DNA of 64,000 nucleotides from Romanomermis culicivorax. Taxonomy: Eukaryota > Nematoda > Enoplea > Mermithida > Mermithidae. The notes beneath the pieces are model-generated. The model did not search any database, was not told the origin of the DNA, and saw only the letters and a list, made by a program, of their open reading frames with translations. The DNA is taken from assembly GCA_963922205.1 (NCBI GenBank), contig CAWUHX010000073.1:1116001-1180000 (forward strand), given 5' to 3'. A program made the position numbers and the translations under genes. Within the stretch, counting starts at the first letter, position 1; the number at the start of each line of letters is the position of its first letter. This document shows positions 23,223-34,881 of the stretch, one piece after another.

Positions 23223-23612
23223 ATGCAATCCCAAAACCATTGCAACAAATTTTGCATCATCTGTTTAAAACGTGAACATACTAAATTCACTTGTTGGAAA
23301 AGATATAGCAAAAAGATCCAGTGCTACATTTGTGGTCGAAGAAATCATACGAATGTAGAATGCTGGTTCAATGTCATGAATATGTATATATTCGAAGGAA
23401 GAATGATGGAAATTAAGAGACAGAAAAGACAAAAACTAGCTCATCAGATGGAAAGAAACAGTGAAGCTAAAAATATAAAAAATGAAACAGAAGTGATGGA
23501 AAATGACAGCCAAAAAATGGAAATGAATAATGAAGATAATGTTATCACAGATTATCGTGAAAAAGTGGAAAATTTGAAACAAAGGAATAAGTTTTTTAAA
23601 GATCGAGATTAA
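23223..23612 (+). CDS. Accessory ORF 4, double CCHC zinc-knuckle protein
   Basis: This 129-codon ORF starts with ATG directly after TTTATTTCAG (AG at 23221-23222), the best acceptor-like site of the four. Two knuckles with C-x2-C-x4-H-x4-C spacing lie near residues 11-25 (CIICLKREHTKFTC) and 39-52 (CYICGRRNHTNVEC). A highly charged C-terminal half with coiled-coil character (EKVENLKQRN) follows. The pattern recalls retroviral nucleocapsid, yet the gene lies after env, about 45 bases before the 3' LTR. The likely role is RNA or DNA binding. Whether it was copied from a gag knuckle or captured from a host gene cannot be told. Confidence 0.65.
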   Translation: MQSQNHCNKFCIICLKREHTKFTCWKRYSKKIQCYICGRRNHTNVECWFNVMNMYIFEGRMMEIKRQKRQKLAHQMERNSEAKNIKNETEVMENDSQKMEMNNEDNVITDYREKVENLKQRNKFFKDRD

Positions 23613-23656
23613 ATTACAAAATGTTATTGATTGTAAAGACTTTCTTCTGGGCCCAG

Positions 23657-24369
23657 TGTTGCGAATAATCCCAAGTTTCTTGTGAATTGTCATAACTTTA
23701 TATTATTAAATGTAAATCAGCTTTTGCTGATGTCATGCTTTTACTTTCAACCCAACAACTGCATACTAAAATATGTAAAAAAGGTTTGCCGTGATGTAAT
23801 TTCTTGTTCTTGCATTAATGGAGCAGTATACCAAAAAAACTGAATTTCAATGAAGCAAAATATGTCGTCAGCTTGATACAACTTGAGCAGAACAACAGAA
23901 TTTTGTGACGTCTCATGATAATGTGATTTAAATTGTCTTAAAGTGTTTTTAATGGATTTGCTGTATAAATACTCGTGTTTTTGGCATGTTCATTCATTCC
24001 TTAAATTTACTTGAATTTCTTCTTATATTTTTTTGTATTATCTCCTGACTATATAGTCAGAAGGTCATATTACTAATCGTGTTATGGTGGACTGCTTTGT
24101 ATTCACTATATTATTGTATACTATTTGTATTGGCGAACCTTTTATCAGTATCATATGAATAAATTTGACTCTATCTTTAAAGTAGTTTTGTATCTTTATT
24201 GGTTATAAACCCCTGTACAATTCCATAGGTGTGAATTGTCAAGTATTCAAGAGTTTTACCAATAGAGGTTGGCACCCTTAAAGTCTCTTTTATCATTACT
24301 CTCTGAACCCACTAGAGCAAAAGGTGATTTCACCCTCTAGGATAGAGAGATTTGTCAAAAGTAGCGATA
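23657..24369 (+). repeat. 3' LTR of the BEL/Pao element
   Basis: This direct repeat of 17025-17735 has TATAAAT at 23964-23970 and AATAAA at 24158-24163. The sequence just upstream (CTTTCTTCTGGGCCCAG) is not purine-rich, so the expected polypurine tract is not obvious. Confidence 0.92.
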
Positions 24370-24374
24370 GCTAG
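24370..24374. repeat. Target site duplication GCTAG (right)
   Basis: Exact copy of 17020-17024, directly after the 3' LTR. Confidence 0.85.
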
Positions 24375-24399
24375 AGCACACAATATGGTGTGAATTGAA

Positions 24400-24660
24400 C
24401 AAAAACAAAAAAACAGCAGATGTTGATTGGACCAATCTGGCATGAAAAGCTGTTTATAAGAGCCTGTAACCCATATCCTCTGTTCAGTTCAACTGGTTCA
24501 GTTCAACTCATTCAGTCTAGCTTATCTTCCATTCAGTATCATCAGCCCAGTTGAGTTCAGTTCATTACTGCATTATATATCATCCATTTATTTGGATTGT
24601 TTACTCATTTATATATATTGTTATATTAATAAATATGTAATGCCAGCAGAACGGAAAGAA
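24400..24660 (+). promoter_or_regulatory. LTR-like promoter remnant (CCAAT, TATA, AATAAA)
   Basis: Within 230 bp occur GATTGGACCAAT (24425-24436), TTTATAAG (24453-24460), tandem TTCAGTTCAACT units, and AATAAA (24628-24633). That order is what an LTR carries, and it follows the stop of the ORF split by the BEL element. No second copy is in the window, so LTR identity is an inference. Confidence 0.4.
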
Positions 24661-27600
24661 CAGTTCTACGGCCATATTTTTTTCCAAGTATGTACTAGTG
24701 TATACTTGAATTTAGTAAGTTTCAAATAAATCTTAGAAGCACAAATTCACTTGGTGAACTACCCAAGGACTTAAGTCTTCTTGGGCCAAAAAAATATTTT
24801 TTGGCATATAGGTAAGTTTGTGTTTTTGGGGAAATGGGGGGGGGAGAGCTTTTAAAGTGAGTGACCAAATTTCGAAAATTTTCCATTCTACACATTCTTG
24901 ATTAATGACTCTAAATAATTCCAATCTTTTCAAAAGTGGTGTCCTGTCCTTGCTCTCATATTTTCAAAAATTTTTCCAGAGTTTTATTGGAAGAATGCCC
25001 CTAAAAGGTAATTTATATCAGAATGGAAATTAACTGCATATGTTTTTACATTTGTCTACTTTTCACAGCTATAAAAGCAGTTTCAATATTGAAAAAATTA
25101 TTTTTAGGAGCATACAGGCCCAGAAATTCAGAAATGGGTATATGAAATGAGTGTAGGCTTAAGTACAATGTGTTTGATGGCATGATGATGTCCAGTTTGG
25201 AATGCCGCACCTGTGGCAGAACAATGGCTATTTTTGGTTGACGGTAAGATTAGTATTTTAATTTGCAAATAGTTGATCAGGGTAATAAGCGGAGGTGAAA
25301 CTCATTAGCAGTGTCTCCCAAGGCTATCTCTGTGCTCCTTCTCAGACACACTAACAAACAGGTGATTAGTACAGGAGAGAAAAGTTTAGCAAGAGGAGAT
25401 GGCAAAGCTGAACCTATGTGATCTGAAGAAGACTCCAATCAAATTAGGGGAGTATGAAGAATAAAAAAAATTGTAATGATAATTGGTGCAACTTTCTTGC
25501 TGGAAATAATGAACTGAATGAAATAGGCTATATAATGTGAGAGGGTCAATTCCATTCCTCAAATTCTGACCTTTGGTCCTCTAATTACTATTCTTTTTGT
25601 TTACAAAAGTTCTTTGTTTTTTGTCCAAAAATAACAAATGGATGGGGTGAAGTTTTGCATAGATGTTTGTCATTGATGTTTTGCACCCTGCGGTGCAATT
25701 TATCTTTATTGACATATTTATCTTTTGGGGAGGGGTCCTGGAGAGAAAGAAACCTGTGGGCCATTCCCATTGATATATTGTATTTGTTGTGTATGTATCA
25801 TTTACGTTTTCATTTGTGGGTGCCCCACGCCAGGCAGAGAAAGTTTGGCATCATCTCTGTTTGTGGATTTAGTGATTGTGCTTCCGGAGGCAAGTAGATC
25901 TGTCTCCAAGTTTCAGTTTAGGTTTAGTAAAACAGTTCCGGCAGGGGCGAGTCTGAGTGGGGCTTGCGTAGTTGATTCTGGATCCCTGTGGCTCTGTGTG
26001 CAGGGCCAGGTGGAAGTGTTACTGGTTGTGTGGCAATTTTGTGTTTTGTATTTTGTGTTTGCACCTCACCTTTTGTTACTGTTCATTTGTCTTTCCTTTA
26101 ATAATAATCTCGTTTGTAACACTCTATTAGTTAGGTACTGTACTCTAATAGGGTCTCTGGGTTCTTGCCAGGTTAGCGTCAGTGGTCATACCAAATTGGA
26201 TCTCCCAAGAACTGCATCCAGGTAGCCAAGGGTATACGCCAGCCATTTACAACAATATGCTCCACACAGGAGGATTCAGGTGCACAATTACAGAAAGAAA
26301 TAATGAGCAACGTAGTTTGTCAAAAAAGCATTGAACTTAATTTGATCTGAGTATGCAGGTTCCTGCATTGAAATTTCATCCGTGATGTATGGAAGCTAAA
26401 GCAGCTGTTACATGAAGCTTTGGAATGGATACAATTAGACAAATTCTTGTTCGCATGGTCAAAAAAAGTGCCCTGCAAAGTGGATATTTCACAGTCATCT
26501 GTCTCATGACAATGAGTGCTGAATAGTCATCTTGTTTGAAGAAAAACTGAATGAATTTTGAAGTATAACTTCGGAAAAAAAGGTATGAAAGGTTACTGAA
26601 ATATAGAAGATGTATGTTTGGAGCTCCTGAAATAATGCCATAGATCATTCATGATATAGAAAAGTCATAGACTATTTGTAATTCTCTTTCTCATGGATCA
26701 ACATGAAAGACAAAATTGATGGGTAGTAGGCATGGAATAATTGCACTGTACAAGAATGATATATAATGATGAGAAAAAAACAAATTATATTTAAAATTTC
26801 AAGTGAAGAATGTCCTATATAATTAATTCTATGTCAAAGATTTTCTAACTATCACAAATATGCTCAATGCAGCACAGAAAATTATGGACTTTATATTAAA
26901 TCTCAATAATTAACTTTTTATTTAGTGATATAAAGTAGATGAATAATGATAAAGTTACATGATAAACATGATATATGATGAAGTTATATGATCTAAGATA
27001 AATAATGATAAATAAAGATAAAGATAACAATAGAATAAGGGTAAGGACGAAATGGTTCCACTGGACAAATTTAATGAGAAAAGAAAAAAGTATTTTAAGA
27101 GAACCCAGTGTGCAAAAATGCAATGCCATTTATGGATTTCATAACTATTATAAAAATGCTCTGTTCATATTGGTTTGCAAATCAAGTCTAAAAGTTTTGT
27201 GATACTTCTTCGGTTTGGATCACATGCACAGCACATACTACAAAAGTATAGAGCTGATGAATGAAATCTCTTCATCAATGCTTTTTTAAGTGATTAATGA
27301 TAAACTTGGTCATTAATGCATGTGCATTTGAGTGAAAAATGGATGCGCTATTTGACCGCATTTGCTGACTTCCTTGGCAAAATCTGCCTTGGGCATGAAA
27401 AATAAAAAAGAAGAAAATAAACCAGAGAAAAATTTAGCATTGGACGAAAACTTTAACTTTTCTTCACTGACTACAGTATACCAGAGACAATCTGCAGCTT
27501 TTCTTAAAGCATAAAATTTTGCAAATTGAATAAAAAAACGACACTTTTTTAATGTGAATTGAGTGAGATACACTGCATTTACTGAGTTTATATATTTTTA

Positions 27601-30600
27601 CTACAATATATATATATTACATTAAGAGTTAACTTTTTCCAAATTTTTCTATTACTGCACAAATTGCAAAAAATTTTGGACATGATCTTAGAAAAAATTG
27701 ATCTTCTCCTGTGTGTATAGGTCTACAAAGGATATTTTCCCCAAGAGCCAGTTTCTCAGAGCTCAGAAACTTAATTGGTCAGTGGAACTGGCAGTTTGTT
27801 GAGGAAATTACTGAACTTTGTTGATGAAATTTTTCTTTGATAAATTTCTTTGATGGGATTCATCTCACAAAATGTTCGGTTTGGTGACAAAATTTGATGA
27901 ATTTTTGTGCAAAAATGTTTTGCATATGCTACAACCTTGCACAAAAACATCTACAGGGCCCGGTTTCACCACAACATTACGAGTCTTACGAGTGTTGCAT
28001 TCTAGGAGTAAATGAGTTTACCAGCTTCACTTGTGCTACAGATGAGGAACTACAACCCAGGGGTGACGGACTGCAAGCTACAAAAGATGTGCTTTGAGTT
28101 ACAAGTCTGTAGTAAGAGTGTTTTACCCTGCTTTCTGTGGGACTCCCAAAATGATTATTTCATGGGTGTTTTTTGGCACTTGTTATATGGGAATTTATAA
28201 TGTTTTTATAATCGGATAGTGTGATCGGATTGGGAAATTTGTTCTGAAAATTATTAATTTCTAAGTTATTCTGAATTTTCATCAAACCTTGAAGAAATGT
28301 TCTCAATTCTTGCATCTCTTTTGTTGAAACCAGCAGAAATTTCGAAAAATTTTTTAATCGTTATGGAAAATCATTTTCCTCACAGTTTTGAAAATTCGCG
28401 AATTTTACAGAATTTTTCTAAATTTATTGTAGAGATAAGTTAATTTCATTAAAAACATATGAAAAAATTTGCAAAAATTTTTTAGATCTTTGCAGATTAC
28501 TCATTTCTGTTAGTTATTTATATGGAATACAAAAAGGACCACTTGAAAAAGCCCATTAATGCTTGAAGAAATATGTTACCACTGTTACCATATTGGAAAA
28601 AATTGTTACCTTCAAACATGATACACAACACTTTTTCAAAATGCATTGCTAAAATTTCAAGATGCATCGCTAAAATTTTAAGATGAATGGCAAAAAAATC
28701 GAGATGTGGAAGTTTTCTGATGTTCCACTCCCTGAATATGATATTCAAGAAATTTTTGACTTTTTTACTGATTCACATTAGCAACCAAGTGATCAATTTC
28801 TGTAACATTAAGGCCTGATTGATATGTATCAATTATGCCATATTTTTCTGCAAAGTGATGCCTTTCTAAAATTCACTGCATTTAAACAATTCCTGAGAAA
28901 CCCATATTTGAGGCAGTGCACCTTCATAAATAATATGTCTCATGTACTGCCAGGTTAATTTAAAACTAATTCCATTCATACTAAATTTACTTTTGACTTA
29001 TATGCTGACAGTCTCAAATCTTCTTCAGTGGAGATAAGCAAGTTAAAATTACTTTTATACTCATTTTAAAGGATTTCCTTGACCTTTTGGAAAATTGGCT
29101 TGTGATTGGGGAGTTTTATCTTCCAGGTTAAGCTTCATCATTTCCTAACTTTGTGCTGCATTTTATTAATAGACAATCATACAATATTCTTTTCATTTTG
29201 TTATAATCCCAGTTTTGGGGAATTGACTGAGAAAATTCTTAGCTGAAATGAATGTGCATGGAATTTTCTTCAGAGGGAATTTCTTGCCCAATCTTATTTT
29301 CGTTTAAGGTAGATTTTTAAAAACCATTTTTAGACTATTGATGCCAAAATGTCGAAATATACTTAAGCTTTAGTGATGGAACATTTTCTCAAATTGATTT
29401 TCCAACGTTGGACTCATATAACCAAAAAATATTTTTGTACAATAACGATTTTACCACTCTCAATCCAATTGCAATTTATGCCCTCGATAAAAGATTATGT
29501 GCATTTTATTGCATAATAGACAACTAACCTCGAAAGTTTTAAGGCTGCTTGCAATGTACCCTTTAACACCCATGTGTCTTAAATTTTGTCAGAAATAGTC
29601 ATGCTTTGTGCCATTTAAGGTAGACTACTTGCACTACTTTTCAACAGTGCTGCAATCAAGTCTTCTAAATTAGCTGATGTTTTAGAATGCCTTCTATGTG
29701 AATTGTGCATGCTTGAAACAGACAGCATTTTGGTCAAAAAACTAAATCTTATAATTAATGGCACTGTTGCTGATGATTTAGCAGGTAAATTTAGCTATCA
29801 ATTTATGTTATGCTGTGGACTTTACCTGACTGATTCCTGAATCATCACTTAATAGCCCACACTGGGAAAACTTGGTAGCCCCACTCAGGCCCCAACTGAT
29901 CGGAGTTCTTACGGGTATTTTGGTCCCCCTATACTTTTTGATATTCAATGGAGATTCGTATTCCTCCTTTGACAAATTATTTGAGAAGAATGAACACACC
30001 AACTTTTGCAATGTCACACGATATTTTTTTGACATGATTTGAATTCGAAAACTTTGTTAAGTAATCTTTAGAAATTTGGCTCTTCTCAAGTCATAGGTTT
30101 TGAATCATATTTCATGAGGATATGTGAATACGATTTTTAAGATGTTCAAAATAATAAATGCCCAATCATTGAACTGAAACTTCAAATTGGCTAGGTATCC
30201 TATTTCTCGAAATGAATGTTTGGAAATAGATTTTCCACTGCTTCAAAATGTTAAAGATTCAGAAAATCAATTTGGTTGATACCTTAATCCAACTCAAGGT
30301 CATTTATGCATTTGGATTGCTTGTTTAAAAATTATTTCACCATGTGCTTCACAGAATTCTAACTTTAAGCTGAAAACTTATCATTCTTGTTCATTCCCCA
30401 TTTGAGAAAAAAGGCAGGCGAAGAGCTCATCTGTACTCTGCCATATCTACTGAACTTTCTTCCTTCATTTGAACCTCGATTTCTTTAGTTGTCAAAAATA
30501 CTTTCCACTTCTTAAACAAGAATGTTTTGTTTAATTGATTATTGAAACAAAATGAATTGTTACAAATTTGTTTATTACAGTTAATTTTTTCCGATTCAAA

Positions 30601-30844
30601 AGCATGAAGCTTACAAACTTCAGGCATTTCTTAGGGAAAAGATTCATCAATTCTGAAACTGCTTGGGAAATATGTATATGAAAAAATGTTCTCCAGCGGA
30701 AAAAGATTTGATAATCCATTAAAATGACTGAATTCTAGATCAACAATGATTATTTTATCTGTGATCTGAGCAAAAATCGGACGATAAAATAATGCTTACA
30801 TACCTGTAATTGAGAGAGACCCCTCAACTCAGTCAGAGCCAAGT
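24661..30844. other. AT-rich intergenic region
   Basis: No supported gene. A GC- and T-richer island at about 25690-26230 contains a 166-codon open frame of hydrophobic, low-complexity composition that is probably not coding. At 27957 a GGGCCCGGTTTCACCACAAC string resembles the end of a MITE, but no partner terminus was found. The rest is A/T-rich with short homopolymer runs. Confidence 0.5.
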
Positions 30845-33199
30845 GTCAGTACCAGTGTTTTTTTGTACTCTGTCTATTCGTACTGGTACAAACGACCTCT
30901 CAAAAATCGTTTGTACTCCAAAAATTTGAAAAATTGCAGAAAAAAAGGAGTCATTGTTATAAAACGCAACAAACGTGCAGTGAAATATGAATACACCCAG
31001 GGTAAAGGGTACTGATAAGAATAGGTATGATACCTGTCACATACTAGATAAGGTACAGATAATGGTATACACAAACCTTATGTATTATTTTATCAATGCT
31101 TGTCTTTTACTTTACCAGTTCTTACAAATATTTATATGTGACCTTACTTGTTCCATCTATGACTATATACATTACCTTATTTGTACAGGTGAGTAAAAGG
31201 GAACCTAGGTACCTTACATATTACCTTATGCATGCCTTGTCAGTACCGAATGACTTATGTGGTACCTTACCCATGCTTATCTCAACCTCATGTTGTACCT
31301 TACTAATACCTTCTTATACCATGTGTGTTACTATACAAAGACAATGTGATGGCCAAATTTATTCTTAATAAAAAATACCATTATTTGCCATTATAAAAAG
31401 CAAGGATTATAAAGAACATGAATATGTAGACGGCTAAAAAAGTTATCACCCATCTTTTACATTTCGGAACTTCCACAATTTCATATGGAGCCTTGGATTC
31501 TTCATACAATTATCGGTCAACTGAAATATAAAATCAATCAAGTAGTCACAAAAATACAGACACAAACACAATTTGAAAATACCTTTGTCTCATCACAGAA
31601 TATGTAATTGTCTTCTATGATTTTGGATTATATTCTGTTCAACATGGCTGCCTGAAAAAAATTTTACATTCAATCAACACTTACTTCTAAATTATATATT
31701 TATTAACTTGATCATCACAATTTTGTCAGTTCCAAGCATCAGAAGCCTATCTGTAAACAAGAAAAAAGCTGATCTGATTAAGAATGCACTCATCTAATAA
31801 CAGAATATTAGAGAAGCAATATGATTTTATTTTTCTTCACAAACTTATTACCAGGCTGGGAAAATGTGATGATGTTTCAGTCTGCTAACAATAAAAAATG
31901 AGCAAAACGTCAGATGAAAAAATTCGATTTTAATAAATTTGATCCAAGCAACTGAATCGAACTTGAACTGAAAACAGGCAATTAATAACATAACTGGACG
32001 GGTCAATGTCCACTAGCAAGCAAGAACTTTTGCAGTTCACAGCCTTCCCCGCTTTCTTTCTTCCTGTCTTCTTGGCAGTTTTTGGGGTGGATTCAAGTAC
32101 TTAATGACCATACTTATAGACTAAAAACGATACTCTATTTATTTTCGAGACTTATTACCTATTTGTTTACAACTTTCTATCGGAAATGATGCTGACTTTG
32201 CTCTCTATTAATCATGATATCCAATTCGTCATGAGCTCACCATAAAATTTGAAATACAAACATAATGTGAATATAAGAAACCTGAAAAAAAAGAATCTAG
32301 AATTAATTTTATCACAAAGACCTTCTGCACAAGTAATCCTGCTACTCCAAAAGTTCAAAAAATGCATCAACCAGAAAAATTCTGTAACAGCAAGTCATGT
32401 CATACAGCAACTCAGCATTTCAGAATGTGTCTGGATCACAGAAAACCGAGCATTACTTGTACGCAGAAATTGTCAAATTGATGCCCTCCCGGCCAAACTA
32501 TTTTTTGTTTTTTTGATCAAAAATACCACATAATGCTTTATTATGCTTTTCCAAGTTTGTTTAAACATTCTGATGCTTCTGCAGTCAGTAAATAATTCAC
32601 CAGAAAATGAAGAAAAACCAATCATGTTAGTTTTGGGCCAGATTATACTAGAATATATGGATCAAACAAAATTAGCATTAATAAAAAGCAGCGAAAAAAC
32701 CTAAATACCTAAATCGCCTAGGAATTTGACTAAAGGATGACACTCGGAAAATTTTCAGGTCTTGACCAGGGCTTTTAGTGCCAAAATATGGTTTTTGAAC
32801 AAAATTTAGAATAGCACAATTTTTTAGCATTTTTACCAATTGGCACAAGTTTTTGGGATGGTCAAAAGCTGAATTACATTGATTTTCACACATTTTAGGG
32901 GCTGAAAATGCAAAACTTTCTTAGCAGTATGTGCTGAGTCAATGAGCATAACATTAACTGCTTTTATTCAGGCTGAACACAAGCGAAGCTTCATCAAATA
33001 GTAAAGTAATAATATTGTAGCAAACTTATCTTCAATGATTGATGAATGAATAGAAATTCTAGACTTTGTCTGTTTATTCAGTGGGATTGCGCACTAAAAT
33101 TGCTACTTTGGATGTTTGATTGAAATTGAAAGTTTACATTGTTAGTATAATTTTTCAACTGAAAATTTATGCAACTTTCAAATTCATATATTCCAGAAG

Positions 33200-34881
33200 C
33201 ACTCTTTTTTCCACTCGTTTTCCTGTATTTCATTCGAATCGCGTCAGTTGGGCTTTTAAAAGTCAATATTCTGAGATTTAAAGGGAAAATAAAAACCTTG
33301 GTATGAGTAACTTGTTTGGCCCCTAGCATCAAAAATTTTTCTAGGATTTTGATATTCTAGATTGCTGGAAAACGAATCTTTTCAACTTTTATTTCCAAAA
33401 CAGAAGGTTTAATATTTCAGTGAATTCAATGAATTTTCGGTCAGACAGACAACAATTCAAAAATTACTTAGAGGAAAGCTACTGCCAATTTCGATTCTTC
33501 AACCAGCAAGAATTTCTACTCGGACTCAAATTGTTCTAATCACACAAATGTCAAAATGTTTTAACGATCGCAAAAAATTTTCTAGGAAATTAACCAAGAA
33601 AAATCTTGCTTTTCGTTGAATCCGCCAAAAAACAACATGGGATTAAACATTTATCCATAATATGTTGATTATTAAAAGCTATAAGCATTAGCTAGAACGA
33701 CATATTGTAACCGCCCACTGGAATAATATAGAAAATATATTAAATAATTGGAACCGGCGCCAAGCACCAAAAACCCTATAACCTAATCAAAAGGGCAGTC
33801 AGGCTTCAAGTTGCAGTGTGGAACCACTGTTTTTTCCACATTTGCACTACTATGTGGAAAAAAATGTAGAATGTGAATAAAATTTTTGAGGTCTTTCCAC
33901 AAATGTGGAAGAAAAATTTGGGTTTTCATATTGAAAAGATGCATTTTGGTGCATTTTAGGAGGTCCAAATCTCAAAATTTTCCAGCACTTCGGGCCGGTT
34001 ATAACTTTAATAATCATCATTATTTATTAAGTAGCTCATGCGCGGCTTTTATCATGTCTACCTTCATTTATCACTTAATCTATAATAGTTTTCATCATCT
34101 CAAACGTATTATCTCATGTTTAAATTGGTAATCTTCAATATTTTATCATGATATTTAATGAAGATTCACATTTTTTCCTTTTGAGAAAGATCAATACGTC
34201 AAGTCTCTATGCTTTTTGATGCGATTATTTCTTTGCTAACTTAAAATCTATTCAAAAGCTTCATGGAAGTATCTTCCAGAAATTTATTCTCTTCTTACTC
34301 ATATATTTTCGACCAACCTCATGAGAATTTACAAATAAATTACAAATTTTAAAACTTTTCAAGTAAAATTCTAGAAATTACATCTTTTGAACACAAAATT
34401 GGAATCTAATTTTTGAAATAAATGTTCGGAAAATTGATTTTCCAGCATCCTAGAATGTCACGCTTTGCGCCGGAAAGATTACCATCTTTTTTGGGCTTTC
34501 ACTTGTCATACTTGATCATCGATTTCTCGTGTGAGTCAAAGTCAATTATGCTCTTGGATAGTTTGCTAGAAAATTTGTTCCACAATGCTTGTAGATCAGG
34601 CTTTAAAGCCGAACATTTCAATTTTTCTTTTATTTTAGTGAAATACACCGGAAGGCTTGAAAAAGCTCAAAAACAGTGCGATGAAGCGTCTGTGAGCATT
34701 TTTAAGTGAACAAAAGAGGATTTTAAGACGAAAAAAATTTTTTTCACATGTGGAAAAAAAAATTTGAAATCTTTCCACATTTGTGGAAAGAAGTTCGTGG
34801 GAAAAAACAGTGTGTGCAACTTGACAGAAAAAATCTGGTTGCACAGCCCGAAAATTTGGCTGCTGTGTGCATAAAACCCTG
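33200..34881 (-). mobile_element. Diverged copy of hAT family 1, split by another element
   Basis: In reverse orientation the segments about 33210-33816 and 34821-34881 follow the 10741-11607 element. Matches include the TATTATGGATAAATGTTT block, the GCTGGAAAACGAATCTTT block and the terminal TGTGCATAAAACCCTG at 34881. The left terminus is too diverged to fix. The palindrome near its right end was the target of the nested insertion at 33825. Confidence 0.65.
33825..34812. mobile_element. Non-autonomous hAT-type element, family 2 (nested)
   Basis: It begins CACTGTTTTTTCCACA and ends GTGGGAAAAAACAGTG. Its 8-bp flanks are TGTGGAAC (33817-33824) and TGTGCAAC (34813-34820), one mismatch. Subterminal TTTCCACAAATGTGGAA palindromes occur at both ends. 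It lies inside the palindrome of a family-1 copy. No coding sequence. Confidence 0.7.

Larger units (their letters stand above)
17025..24369 (+). mobile_element. BEL/Pao-type element with envelope and accessory ORFs, gag-pol deleted
   Basis: Two direct repeats of about 712 bp bound 5.9 kb of internal DNA and are flanked by 5-bp duplications. Inside, in order, are a primer-binding-site-like hairpin, the very end of a BEL/Pao integrase including a DUF5641-like tail, a phlebovirus-like envelope gene, and four small ORFs. Gag, protease, RT, RNase H and the integrase catalytic core are absent. The two LTRs differ at roughly 25-30 positions by eye (about 4%), so the insertion is not recent. Envelope-bearing BEL/Pao elements are known (for example Ascaris Tas). 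The post-envelope ORFs set this one apart. Confidence 0.88.

Noticed and set aside
25690-26230. 166-codon open frame on the plus strand
   Set aside because: Hydrophobic, low-complexity, GT-rich sequence with overlapping frames and no motif; more like a T-rich spacer or unknown LTR than a gene.
27955-27985. GGGCCCGGTTTCACCACAAC as a MITE terminus
   Set aside because: No inverted partner or target duplication was found nearby.
30987-31368. Open frames within the left end of the hAT-like element
   Set aside because: They are built from the ACCTTA repeat array and differ in frame between repeats; not coding.
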